Of a stretch of 64,000 bases of DNA, positions 16,661 through 24,803 are shown in pieces; positions within the stretch are counted from its first letter, which is position 1, and each line of letters begins with the position of its first letter. The DNA comes from Cryptosporangium minutisporangium (GTDB lineage: Bacteria; Actinomycetota; Actinomycetes; Mycobacteriales; Cryptosporangiaceae): contig NZ_BAAAYN010000023.1 of assembly GCF_039536245.1 (NCBI RefSeq), forward strand, positions 68,875 to 132,874, given 5' to 3'. The translations under genes were made by a program, and so were the position numbers. The notes under the pieces are model-generated. The model was not told where the DNA came from, did no database searches, and was given only the letters and a program-made list of their open reading frames with translations.

Positions 16661-17731
16661 CTACGCCGCACCACGACGGCGGAGTCGCAGCAACAGGGCG
16701 CTCGCTGCCAGAGCTCCGAGGAGAACGAGCACCACGGCGACAGCCGGGACCCGCCCAGAACTCGTGGCCTGGTTCCGCTGCGCGCACTCGCTCACCGGAT
16801 CGTCGTGGGTGAGCGCACATGCCAGGAGCGACGCGCGCTCCGCACCGTAGGCGCTCCGCAGCGCGGTCCGCAGTTCCTGCCACTGATGGCGGGTCTCGAT
16901 CACCGCGCCCGCGACCGCTCTCGCGAAGTTGTCGCCCACCTCGCCTCGCGGCGTCGTCGGGTCCGCAGCCCTCCCGGTGCGCTGATCGATCGTCCCCGTG
17001 TCCTTGTTGAGGGCGGCGTGGGTGACTCTCCGTTCGCACACGCGGACGCCGGTGACACGATCGGGAAGCACGAAGCACCCGGTCGTCAAGCCGCGAGGGA
17101 CCGTCGGGATGCCGCTGCCGCGCAGGTCGAGCAGCGAGCTCGGCGCCGGGCGAGACAAGCCGGGGGGATTTTCCGCGCCGATCGGACGGGTCGGGTCCGC
17201 CACGTCGGTCCAATTGCTGTGCGAGTAGAAGTCCTGCACGCCGTGCAAGGCTCGACCGAAGGCCTCCAGAGCCGTGCACTTGGCCCGCATCTCGGTCGGG
17301 CCCAGCTCGCAGTCGGCGTCCAGATCGACCTCCGCGCCGACGACCCGCCCCTCGTCGTCGAGCAGGTCGGCGGCACCGTCGACCGCTTCGGCGAAGCGCC
17401 GACGGAGGTGGGTGACGCAGTCGCGGAGGCTGGTCGTCGCCTCGCCGAGCGTCCGCGGATACCCGCCGACGAGGTGGTCCGCGTCGTCGCAGTGCGCCGC
17501 CGGGTCGGACACCTCGGTCGAATCCGGGGATCCGACCGCTCCGAAACCACTCCCACGGCCGGCGAGCTGGTCCATCGACACCGGTTCGAAGCAGCCGCCG
17601 GCCGGGCGCGGCATCGCCGAACACGCGACCGCGGCTCGCGTGATGCGCTCGTGCTCCCGGTTCTGCGAGCCGCCGTCAACTGTCCCGAACGCCACCGCGG
17701 AGCTCGGGGCAGCCGCGAGGGAGCCCGCCAC
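16661..17731 (-). CDS. CinY-like secreted or membrane-anchored protein
   Basis: 356 residues in the chosen frame. An Ala-rich signal-like start is followed by EHERITRAA (about 27-35), HCDDADHLVGGYPR, FGRALHGVQDFYSHSNWTD, the His-rich core typical of CinY-like and zinc phospholipase C-like proteins, and VTHAALNKDTG. A C-terminal hydrophobic helix with RLRRRG follows. It is likely extracytoplasmic and anchored. Two oddities stand out. The GTG at 17731 leaves a short signal without a basic n-region. The frame stays open upstream with a good continuation (RGALVALIVAGSLAAAP) but has no ATG, GTG or TTG there. A rare CTG start (17737) or a sequence error is possible. Catalysis is unproven. Confidence 0.72.
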   Translation of the reverse strand: MAGSLAAAPSSAVAFGTVDGGSQNREHERITRAAVACSAMPRPAGGCFEPVSMDQLAGRGSGFGAVGSPDSTEVSDPAAHCDDADHLVGGYPRTLGEATTSLRDCVTHLRRRFAEAVDGAADLLDDEGRVVGAEVDLDADCELGPTEMRAKCTALEAFGRALHGVQDFYSHSNWTDVADPTRPIGAENPPGLSRPAPSSLLDLRGSGIPTVPRGLTTGCFVLPDRVTGVRVCERRVTHAALNKDTGTIDQRTGRAADPTTPRGEVGDNFARAVAGAVIETRHQWQELRTALRSAYGAERASLLACALTHDDPVSECAQRNQATSSGRVPAVAVVLVLLGALAASALLLRLRRRGAA

Positions 17732-17780
17732 GATCAGCGCGACGAGCGCCCCTCTCCCCCAGTGTTCGGCTGCGCGCGGC

Positions 17781-18065
17781 TTAGGACCGTAGGGCGTCGG
17801 CCCGGATCTGCCCGTCGTAGTCCCGCCACGCGCCGACCCCCGCCATCGTCGCGGTGCGGGCCTGGCCCAAGCGACGGCGCGCGGTGACCGTCGGCGGTTC
17901 CTTCAGATCGGCGACATACCGACGGCATCCTTTCACCGCTGCGACCGTGCCCAGCGTCGCGCCGGCCAGACAGACCAGCAGACCGCCGGTCAGGAGCACC
18001 ACGCTGCCGACGACCATCCGCCGGTCCACGTAGCTCCGGTCACCAATTCTGCTGTCAGCGGCCAT
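17781..18065 (-). CDS. Small membrane protein of unknown function
   Basis: 94 residues with one long hydrophobic stretch (VVGSVVLLTGGLLVCLAGAT, about 20-39) and a polar, basic C-terminal half. ATG 18065 is preferred because GGGAGG lies 5 bases upstream; an ATG eight codons earlier lies inside that ribosome binding site region. It precedes the CinY-like gene by 49 bp on the same strand and may be co-transcribed with it. No family is recognised. Confidence 0.6.
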   Translation of the reverse strand: MAADSRIGDRSYVDRRMVVGSVVLLTGGLLVCLAGATLGTVAAVKGCRRYVADLKEPPTVTARRRLGQARTATMAGVGAWRDYDGQIRADALRS

Positions 18066-18186
18066 CTCTGCCTCCCGGGTCGGGGTCACGGTCGGGTCCG
18101 CACGATCGGTGCGCGGGCTCGGACGCGTCCGCGGCAGCGGTACCGCGGGACACCGATCACCCTTCCGCCCGCGTCGGCCGGAGTCC

Positions 18187-18203
18187 TCATCCGGTAGGGA
18201 TGA
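18187..18203. promoter_or_regulatory. Dyad copy 7 (perfect arms)
   Basis: TCATCC-ggtag-GGATGA is a perfect 6-bp inverted repeat with a 5-base spacer, 122 bp upstream of the 94-residue membrane protein gene. This is one of the two perfect copies used to define the motif. Confidence 0.65.
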
Positions 18204-18224
18204 TCGACACTCACCGTTGGCGGC

Positions 18225-19484
18225 TCAGCGAGCCCGTGGACGCGGCAATCCGCGGACCGGAACATCGGGGATCGGATCGCCGGGCTCCTCTTCACCGGCT
18301 CCAGCAGCGACCGACCTGCCGTATCGCGCCGCCAGCGGACTCGCGCTGATGCCGTGCGCGACGACGCTCAAGAGCACCGTCGCCGCGATCACCGCCACCG
18401 CGCCGTCTGCGTCGGCTCCGAGTTGTTCGAGAGCCAGCAGCGCGAAAACGAGTGACGCCAGCCCACGCGGACCGAACCAGCCGACGAACAGAACGGTTTT
18501 ACGGTCGAGCCCGGCGCCGATCAACGCGAGGGCGACCGGAACCATCCGGATCACCGTGAGGCTCAGCACGGCGTACAACAGCCGGGCCCAGTCCAAGCGG
18601 TCGAGCATGATCGGGACAGCGATCGCACCGAATGCCAGCCAGACGAGCAAGGAGACCGCGCCACTGGTTTGTTCCAGGAAGACCAGCTCGGCCGGGCCAC
18701 GCCGACCGGCCGCGGCACCGAAGGCGATCCCTCCGCAGAAGGCGGCGACGAACCCGTTGCCGTGCACGGACAGCGCCACCAGGTAGGACAGCAGCGCCAG
18801 CGCCAGCACCGCGACACCGACGAAGTCCTCGGCGGCCCATCCTCGTTCCCGCGCCCAGCGCAGGAGCCAGCCACCGGCGTAACCGACGGCTCCCCCGATC
18901 GCCGCGCCGATCGCCAATTCCACCAGCGCGCTGCCGGCACCCCACTCGTCGACCTCTGCCATGGACGCCGCCCCCGCCACGGCGACCAGCACGACCGGGG
19001 TGGCGATCCCGTCGTTGAGACCGCTCTCGACGGTGATCAGACGGCGCACCCGGGAGGGCACCACCGGGTTGGTGACGACCGGCACGCCCAGTGCCGCGTC
19101 GGTGGGAGCGAGCGCGGCACCGACCAGCAGGGCCAGCCACACGCCGAGCCCCGGCAGCAGCCAGGCCGCGAGCCCCCAGCCTGCCAGGAGCGTGAGCGGC
19201 AGACCGACGGCGAGCAGCCGCACCACCATGCCGAGGTCCCCGCGCAGGTCGTGCACTCGCACCCGGGCGGCATCGGCGAAGAGCACCCAGACCAGCGTGA
19301 CGTCCAGCAAGGGTTTCAGCGTCTCGGGGGCCACCGTTCCCGGCATCAGACCGACGCCGGCCACGACGACGCCCACTGCCGTGAAGACGATGGGCGCCGT
19401 CAGGTCGGCCCGCTCCATCCGGGCCGACACCGCGCCCCAGAGGAAGACCACCGCCGCCACGACGGCGAATGCGGTGGCCTCCAT
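18225..19484 (-). CDS. CPA1-type cation:proton antiporter (NhaP-like)
   Basis: 419 residues and about 12 hydrophobic helices. The CPA1 signatures are present: APTDAALG (about 125-132) and VESGLNDGIATP (about 150-161), which carry the transport-site Asp residues. It exchanges Na+ or K+ for H+. ATG 19484 follows a GAGAGGGGG ribosome binding site. It lies 45 bp behind the coiled-coil membrane protein gene and is probably the third gene of a DUF7144-led unit. The C-terminal cytoplasmic tail is short and acidic, with no regulatory domain. Confidence 0.87.
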   Translation of the reverse strand: MEATAFAVVAAVVFLWGAVSARMERADLTAPIVFTAVGVVVAGVGLMPGTVAPETLKPLLDVTLVWVLFADAARVRVHDLRGDLGMVVRLLAVGLPLTLLAGWGLAAWLLPGLGVWLALLVGAALAPTDAALGVPVVTNPVVPSRVRRLITVESGLNDGIATPVVLVAVAGAASMAEVDEWGAGSALVELAIGAAIGGAVGYAGGWLLRWARERGWAAEDFVGVAVLALALLSYLVALSVHGNGFVAAFCGGIAFGAAAGRRGPAELVFLEQTSGAVSLLVWLAFGAIAVPIMLDRLDWARLLYAVLSLTVIRMVPVALALIGAGLDRKTVLFVGWFGPRGLASLVFALLALEQLGADADGAVAVIAATVLLSVVAHGISASPLAARYGRSVAAGAGEEEPGDPIPDVPVRGLPRPRAR

Positions 19485-19529
19485 GTCCGCCCCCTCTCGC
19501 CGTCGCCACGCAGAGCTGGAAAGCACGGA

Positions 19530-21068
19530 CTACACGGGCGCACGCTGTGGTCGGCCGAGCAGCGTCACGACGATCTCGAACACCGCGAGGAGAACGACGA
19601 TGACGACCAGCGCGGCCCACGACGACAGCACCAGGGCCAGCAGGACGGCGGCCACGACGCCGGCGATCCGCAGTGGATCGAGGTGCTGCGCGGTCCATCC
19701 GCGCCCGTGGGTGCGGACGTCGCGTCCCCGCGCCACCGTCCACCGGCCACCCGCCCGTCCGCCTCGAACGGCGTTCCGCCGCAGCGAGGCCGGCAGCCTG
19801 CCGGGTCCGATCAGGTACGCCAGCACCGCGATCACGACGCCGAGGACCACCAGTTGCACACCGCGGTCGTGCAGCGACCGGGTGACCGTGACGATCGTGG
19901 CGGCGACGCCGTCGCGGTACGTGCCTTCGGGCACCTGTCGCAGGAGCTGCGTGCGGCCGGCGCGGAGCGAGACCGTCACGGTCACCGCGGCGAGCACCAA
20001 CCAGACGCCGAACTGCAGCAGCGTGCGTCGACGCCGCGGTGACACTGCGAACGCTGCGATGAGCAGCACGATCCCGGCGCCGACCAGCAACGCCAGATCC
20101 CGCTTCACGGCCACCACGGTTTCCTGCACGGCGCGCAGCCGCCCGGCGTCGTAGACCGTGAACTGGGCGAAGTTCGCCGGTAACGAGACCCCGAGGGCCT
20201 GCTCGATCCGTTGCCGAAGGTTCTCCGGTATCGCGCCGCTCCCGAGGTCCGGCAGGCTGATCTGCTTGCCGAACAACGTCGGGAGCTGGGCGCTCAACTG
20301 CCGCAACGCCTGGTTGATCAAGGGAAGCAGGTCGATCTCCACCCGATCGCCGCGGGCGGTGACGATCGTGCTGCGGCCCTCGATGATGGCGAGCGCACGC
20401 TGGTGTGCCCGCCGGTTCGCCTCGACCCAGATCGGCTGGAATCGGTCACTGCGGATCACGTTGGTGACGGTTCGCTGCACGGCAGTGCGGACCTGTCCCG
20501 CCAGCGGTCCGACGACGAACCCGGCTCGCGGTGGAAGCACGTCCCGGAGCCGCTGCTCGATCTGCAGGACCTCGGACAACTGGGTGGTCGCGTACTGGGC
20601 GACCGCCGCCGAGACCTGCGGATCACGCGGCAGTGGGGCGACGGCCGTCACCCATCGGTCGGTGTCGAGCGCGGTGCGTGCCGCCCAGACCCCGACGACG
20701 CTGGCGGTGAGGGCGAACGCGGCCAGCATGACGAAGACCGCCGCAGCGATCCGGCGCAGCGCCAACACGGTCTCGCCGCGCCGCCGTCGGGTGTCGAGCC
20801 GCCCGCGCAGTGCGGCGAGTTCCTCGCGCAGCCTCGCCACCTCGGCGTCCGGAGCGGCCGACGCCTCCGCCGACGCAGCGGCCGACGCCTCCGCCGGCGC
20901 AGCGGCCGACGCCGCCGTCGGCGCAGCGGCTGCCGGAGCAGTCTCCTCCGCTTGGGGGCGGTCGGTGGTCAGGGCGGGTTCCGGGGTCGGGGTGTCACGC
21001 CCCTCGACGGTGGTCGCCGACGTTGCACCGGCGTCGGGTACGTCCGGTGGCGGCGTTCGAGATGTCAT
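19530..21068 (-). CDS. Ala-rich/coiled-coil membrane protein of unknown function
   Basis: 512 residues. An acidic, Ala/Pro/Thr-rich disordered N-terminus (1-75) contains a three-fold 8-residue repeat. A short coiled coil follows (EVARLREELAALRGRLDTRR), then a first transmembrane helix (about 105-130), a long extracytoplasmic domain (about 135-340), and further helices near 350-370, 380-400, 425-445 and 480-505. The extracytoplasmic part resembles uncharacterised actinobacterial membrane proteins; I recognise no named domain. ATG 21068 has GGAG at 6 bases. It lies between a DUF7144 gene and NhaP in one unit. Confidence 0.75.
   Translation of the reverse strand: MTSRTPPPDVPDAGATSATTVEGRDTPTPEPALTTDRPQAEETAPAAAAPTAASAAAPAEASAAASAEASAAPDAEVARLREELAALRGRLDTRRRRGETVLALRRIAAAVFVMLAAFALTASVVGVWAARTALDTDRWVTAVAPLPRDPQVSAAVAQYATTQLSEVLQIEQRLRDVLPPRAGFVVGPLAGQVRTAVQRTVTNVIRSDRFQPIWVEANRRAHQRALAIIEGRSTIVTARGDRVEIDLLPLINQALRQLSAQLPTLFGKQISLPDLGSGAIPENLRQRIEQALGVSLPANFAQFTVYDAGRLRAVQETVVAVKRDLALLVGAGIVLLIAAFAVSPRRRRTLLQFGVWLVLAAVTVTVSLRAGRTQLLRQVPEGTYRDGVAATIVTVTRSLHDRGVQLVVLGVVIAVLAYLIGPGRLPASLRRNAVRGGRAGGRWTVARGRDVRTHGRGWTAQHLDPLRIAGVVAAVLLALVLSSWAALVVIVVLLAVFEIVVTLLGRPQRAPV
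20854..20925 (-). repeat. Three tandem 24-bp units inside the coding region
   Basis: Units at 20854-20877, 20878-20901 and 20902-20925 begin GCGGCCGACGCC and differ at a few bases. On the minus strand they encode successive Ala/Ser-rich octapeptides in the disordered N-terminus of the membrane protein. The unit is in-frame, so copy number can vary without a frameshift. Confidence 0.85.
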
Positions 21069-21109
21069 CCTCTGCTCCAGTCTCCGGAAAGGCGGCGCGG
21101 GCCGAACGC

Positions 21110-21586
21110 TCAGGAGCGGAACGCCCGCGCTTCGCGTCCGTGGACGACGAGCGCATAGATCACGATGACGTCCAGGGCGACCAGAAGCGTCGTCCACACC
21201 GGGTACGCAGCGAGGAACGCCAGGTTGACCACGGCGTTGAGTCCCGCCGCGGCGACGCCGACGACGAGCGCCCAGGTCCGGCCCGCCATCACACCCCATC
21301 CGGTGACGGTCAGGACGAGTCCGAACAGGATCAGGATCCAGCCCCAGACCGCGTAGTCGACCTCGAGCGCGAGTCCCGACGGGGTGACCAGGTAGTACGA
21401 CTCGTTGAAGACCGCGACGAGGCCTTCGATGACGTTGACCATGCCCGACAGGGACAGGAGGAGCCCGCCGAACAGAACCCAGCCCACCCATTTGGTCATC
21501 TCGGGCGGGGCCTGCGCCGCTCGGGCGGGAGATGCCGCGTCGCTGGGGGCGGTCTCGGTCGGATCGGTGTTCGGGTGCGTCGTCAC
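21110..21586 (-). CDS. DUF7144-like four-helix membrane protein (copy 3)
   Basis: 158 residues, third paralogue of 6476-6931 and 16158-16598. It has an Ala/Pro/Thr-rich N-terminus, WVGWVLFGGLLLSLSGMVNV as helix 1, an AYPVWTTLLVALDVIVIYAL last helix, and HGREARAFRS at the end. I prefer GTG 21586 (GAGAGG 9 bases upstream); an ATG 22 codons earlier is possible. It is first in the unit with the coiled-coil membrane protein and NhaP. Two dyad copies lie 100 and 182 bp upstream. Confidence 0.78.
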   Translation of the reverse strand: MTTHPNTDPTETAPSDAASPARAAQAPPEMTKWVGWVLFGGLLLSLSGMVNVIEGLVAVFNESYYLVTPSGLALEVDYAVWGWILILFGLVLTVTGWGVMAGRTWALVVGVAAAGLNAVVNLAFLAAYPVWTTLLVALDVIVIYALVVHGREARAFRS

Positions 21587-21685
21587 GGTGATCAGCCTCT
21601 CGGTGCCCACGATCGACGATCTGGTGGTGGCGCCGGGACGATCCGGGCGCACGTCAGACCCTGGCGGGCGGCCTCGGCTCGGGGC

Positions 21686-21702
21686 TCACCCTGGCGGGTT
21701 GA
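21686..21702. promoter_or_regulatory. Dyad copy 8 (TCRYCC-N5-GGRYGA)
   Basis: TCACCC-tggcg-GGTTGA, 100 bp upstream of the third DUF7144 gene. The right arm has one deviation. Confidence 0.5.
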
Positions 21703-21767
21703 TCTTTGCCGCCGGGCGGTGCTCGAGCCCTCCGGCTCGACGGTGCGGGGTCGACGGCGTCCGGCGC

Positions 21768-21784
21768 TCACCCGGCGCGGGTGA
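21768..21784. promoter_or_regulatory. Dyad copy 9 (perfect arms)
   Basis: TCACCC-ggcgc-GGGTGA is a perfect inverted repeat, 90 bp upstream of the M20 peptidase start and 82 bp from copy 8. It lies between divergent units. Confidence 0.65.
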
Positions 21785-21873
21785 GGAATCGGCGCGCCCG
21801 GCCACCGATGCTGACCCCAGCGCGCTCCGCCCGGACCGCGCACCCGCATGAATGTCGACCGGCGGAGGCTCGG

Positions 21874-23244
21874 ATGACGATCGGGCAGATCGAGACCGAA
21901 GAGGTCCGTGCGCGGATCAGCGCCCTGATGCCGCAGGTCAAGGAGGACCTTGCACGGATGGTGTCGTTCCGGTCGGTGGCGGACCCCAAGCAGTACCCGC
22001 CGGAGGAGTGCACCCGCACTGCCGACTACCTGATCGAAGCTTTCCGCGGGGTCGGGCTGACGGACCTGCGTGCCTACGAGACGCCGGACGGCAGCCAGGC
22101 CGTCTACGGCTGGGCGCCAGGGCCACCAGGAGCGCCCACGGTGCTCCTCTACTGCCACTACGACGTGCAGCCGCCGCTGGACGAAGCGGCCTGGTTGACA
22201 CCGGTGTTCGAGCTCACCGAGAAGGACGGACGCTGGTACGGGCGCGGCACGGCCGACTGCAAGGGCAACATCGCCGCACACCTGGCCGCGTTGCGGACGT
22301 TGGACGGCGAATTCCCAGTGACGGTCAAGCTGATCGCTGAGGGCTCCGAGGAACAGGGCACCGGCGGCCTGGAGGCGTTCGTCCCCGAGCACGCCGAGTT
22401 GCTCCGCGCCGACACCGTCCTGGTGTGCGACGCCGGCAACTTCGCGGCCGGCGTCCCGACGCTCACCACCACGCTGCGCGGACTGGCGAACGTCGTGGTC
22501 ACCGTGCGAACGTTGACCAGCGCGATGCACTCCGGGCAGTTCGGCGGCGTGGCACCGGACGCGTTGTTGGCGCTGGTGCAGATGCTCGCGACGCTGCACG
22601 ACGCCGAGGGCAACACGACCGTACGCGGCCTGGACTCGACGCAGAAGTGGCCGGGCGTCGCCTACTCGCCCGACCAGTTCCGGGTGGACGCGAACGTCCG
22701 CGAGGGCGTCGATCTGATCGGCAGCGGCGACCCTGCCGACCTGCTCTGGGCGCGTCCGGCCCTCACCGTGCTCGGCATCGACTGCCCGCCGGTGGTCGGA
22801 TCGTCGGCGGCCGTGCAACCGGAAGCCAGGGCCCGGCTCAGCCTGCGGGTCCCACCCGGCACCGACGCCCGGGAGGCCCAGGACGCACTGATCGCGCATC
22901 TGGAGGCCGTGGCACCCTGGCACGTCCAGCTCGAGATCGAGCGGGAGTCCTTCGGTCAGCCGTTCGCCGGCACCACCGACGGCCCCGGGTACACCGCGCT
23001 CCGCACCGCGCTGGAGGACTCGTACGGCACCGCGCTGACGACGCAGGGACAGGGTGGCTCGATCCCGCTCTGCAACGTGCTGCGGGAGACCTACCCCGAC
23101 GCCGAGATCATGATCCTGGGCGTCGAGGAGCCGCGCTGCCTCATCCACGCGCCGAACGAGAGCGTCGATCCCGACGAGATAGCCCACATCGCTCTCGCCG
23201 AGGCACTGTTCCTCCGCCACTACGCGTCGACGAGCGCGGGGTAG
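21874..23244 (+). CDS. M20 family metallopeptidase (dipeptidase)
   Basis: 456 residues. The M20/ArgE-type metal ligands are visible: His in YCHYDVQP (about 94), the bridging Asp in GTADCKGN (about 130), the catalytic Glu pair in EGSEEQGTG (about 155-163), Asp in VCDAGN (about 187) and His in IHAPNE (about 425). A dimerisation lid lies between about 210 and 330. It hydrolyses dipeptides or small N-acyl amino acids. ATG 21874 follows GCGGAGG. It is followed 6 bp later by the TRIC-type channel gene. Confidence 0.88.
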   Translation: MTIGQIETEEVRARISALMPQVKEDLARMVSFRSVADPKQYPPEECTRTADYLIEAFRGVGLTDLRAYETPDGSQAVYGWAPGPPGAPTVLLYCHYDVQPPLDEAAWLTPVFELTEKDGRWYGRGTADCKGNIAAHLAALRTLDGEFPVTVKLIAEGSEEQGTGGLEAFVPEHAELLRADTVLVCDAGNFAAGVPTLTTTLRGLANVVVTVRTLTSAMHSGQFGGVAPDALLALVQMLATLHDAEGNTTVRGLDSTQKWPGVAYSPDQFRVDANVREGVDLIGSGDPADLLWARPALTVLGIDCPPVVGSSAAVQPEARARLSLRVPPGTDAREAQDALIAHLEAVAPWHVQLEIERESFGQPFAGTTDGPGYTALRTALEDSYGTALTTQGQGGSIPLCNVLRETYPDAEIMILGVEEPRCLIHAPNESVDPDEIAHIALAEALFLRHYASTSAG

Positions 23245-23250
23245 AGCCTC

Positions 23251-24036
23251 GTGCTGCTGGCTTCGTCGGATGTCCTGCCTCCGGCGGAGCTGGCGACGCC
23301 GGTCTGGCTGGACGCGATGTCAGCCGCCGTCGGCGGCGTGTTCGGCGCGCTCACCGCCCGGCGGGCCGACCTCGACGTGATGGGCGCGCTCTTCATCGCG
23401 GTCGCGACCGGGATCGGCGGCGGGCTGATCCGCGACACGCTGCTCCAGCGAGGCACCCCCGCCGCGCTGACGAATCCGTGGCTGGTCCCGACGGCGCTCG
23501 GCGCCGCGCTGGTGGGTTTGTTGTTCGCGCGTCCGGTCGTCCGCCTCACCCTGCTGCTGACGCTCCTCGACGCCCTCTTCCTGGGCATCTACTCGATCGT
23601 GGGCACCGAGAAGGCGTTCCGTGCGGACCTCCCGTTGCTCTCGTGCGTGCTGCTGGGCGTGGTCACCGGCGTGGGCGGAGGCTTGCTCCGGGACATCCTG
23701 GTCGGCGATCGGCCGATGCTGCTGCTCCCCGGCGCGGTGTACGCATCGGCCGCGGCCGGCGGCACCACGCTGTTCACCGTCGCCCTGGCGCTCGGCGGCA
23801 GCACCGCAGTCTGGTTCGTGCCCGCGCTGGCCCTCACCGTCCTGATGCGGCTCGGCTCCCTGCGGTTCGGCTGGAACACGCCTGGCCCGGCCGCGGTCGA
23901 TGCCCGGATGGCGACGGTTACCTCGTGGCCGGCGCGGCTCGTCCGCCGCTCGAAGCCGGCGACGCCCGGCGGCCCGGCACACGACGAGCCGCCGAGGCCC
24001 GGTCGAGGCACCCGCCGGGGTCCGGATCAGCGGTAG
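23251..24036 (+). CDS. TRIC cation channel family (UPF0126) membrane protein
   Basis: 261 residues with the duplicated three-helix UPF0126 unit. The two repeats carry GIGGGLIRD (about 52-60) and GVGGGLLRD (about 138-146), the pore-lining Gly-rich kinks of prokaryotic TRIC channels. A basic, Pro-rich cytoplasmic tail follows (220-261). Bacterial TRICs conduct monovalent cations, mainly K+. The start is GTG 23251, 6 bp after the M20 gene. The 3' end overlaps the convergent DUF6069-like gene by 10 bp. Confidence 0.85.
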   Translation: MLLASSDVLPPAELATPVWLDAMSAAVGGVFGALTARRADLDVMGALFIAVATGIGGGLIRDTLLQRGTPAALTNPWLVPTALGAALVGLLFARPVVRLTLLLTLLDALFLGIYSIVGTEKAFRADLPLLSCVLLGVVTGVGGGLLRDILVGDRPMLLLPGAVYASAAAGGTTLFTVALALGGSTAVWFVPALALTVLMRLGSLRFGWNTPGPAAVDARMATVTSWPARLVRRSKPATPGGPAHDEPPRPGRGTRRGPDQR

Positions 24037-24521
24037 CGGTCCCGCACACCGCCCGGCGGAACGGTGCGGACCGCGCTCCGCGCCGTGCCGGCGACCAACG
24101 CGCCGATCGCGGCGCCCAGCACGAGGTTGAGGACCGCCGTGGTGAACTTCGCCGACAGGGGCGCCTCGCCGGCGAACGGGGCGACCACGCCGACGACCGT
24201 CGCCAGCCCGACGATCCAGCTGAAGAACCGCATCGGGCGCGGCGTCGAGAGGATCAGGACGTGCATCAGGCCGGTCGCGGCCAGGCTCAGCAGGCCGGCA
24301 CCGAGCGCATACCCGACAGTGGTCGCATCGCCCCAGACCCCTTGGCCCTTCGGCGCCATGATCGCGATGTCGAACACGCCGCGGGCGATGAGGATGCCGG
24401 TGACGACGATCAGCGCGGCGACCAGGGCCGTGGCGAATCCGCCCGCCCAGAGACGTCCGGCGTCCACCGCCAGCCCCGGTGGCCCTCCGGCCGTTCCTTC
24501 GCTGGGATACCTGCGGGTCAT
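24027..24521 (-). CDS. DUF6069-like four-helix membrane protein
   Basis: 164 residues with four hydrophobic helices (about 26-48, 68-92, 96-118 and 125-148) and RxxFSW between helices, the pattern of DUF6069 proteins. Function is unknown. ATG 24521 follows GAGGAGG. The convergent overlap with the TRIC gene means there is no room for a terminator. The nearest island dyad (24682-24698) lies 161 bp upstream and is shared with the divergent APC permease. Confidence 0.7.
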   Translation of the reverse strand: MTRRYPSEGTAGGPPGLAVDAGRLWAGGFATALVAALIVVTGILIARGVFDIAIMAPKGQGVWGDATTVGYALGAGLLSLAATGLMHVLILSTPRPMRFFSWIVGLATVVGVVAPFAGEAPLSAKFTTAVLNLVLGAAIGALVAGTARSAVRTVPPGGVRDRYR

Positions 24522-24681
24522 ACCGCCTCCTCGGGTGTGCCGGCTCCCTCGAGAGAGGAAGCGCATGTCGCCTCTGCCGATGACCCTCGTCATCCCGGCT
24601 CGACCTGGCTTCGTCCCGCTGGGGTGAACGGCCCCGCCGTCGTATCGGCCCTGGCAGCGCCCGCGACGCGCTCGGTAGCAG

Positions 24682-24698
24682 TCACTCCTCGCGGGTGA
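24682..24698. promoter_or_regulatory. Dyad copy 10 (TCRYCC-N5-GGRYGA)
   Basis: TCACTC-ctcgc-GGGTGA, 106 bp upstream of the APC permease start. The left arm differs at one base. A further, poorer arrangement (GATGACCCTCGTCATC) lies at 24579-24594 with other geometry. Confidence 0.5.
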
Positions 24699-24803
24699 GG
24701 CGTGGGCGTGTCGCGATGGCTAACTTGCCCACACGGCCGACCACCGTCCACTGCCCACAGTCGGCCGCGACGTGGCAGGAACGACGAGGCTTACGGAGGA
24801 CGC

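Noticed and set aside
16661-17731. Sortase-type LPxTG anchoring of the CinY-like protein
   Set aside because: There is a C-terminal hydrophobic helix and a basic tail, but no LPxTG-like motif before it.
20854-20925. Tandem repeats as a CRISPR array
   Set aside because: Units are contiguous, 24 bp, without spacers, and translate in frame within a gene. No cas genes are present.
24579-24594. GATGACCCTCGTCATC as a further copy of the island dyad
   Set aside because: Half-sites are in the opposite orientation and spacing does not fit; kept only as a note beside copy 10.
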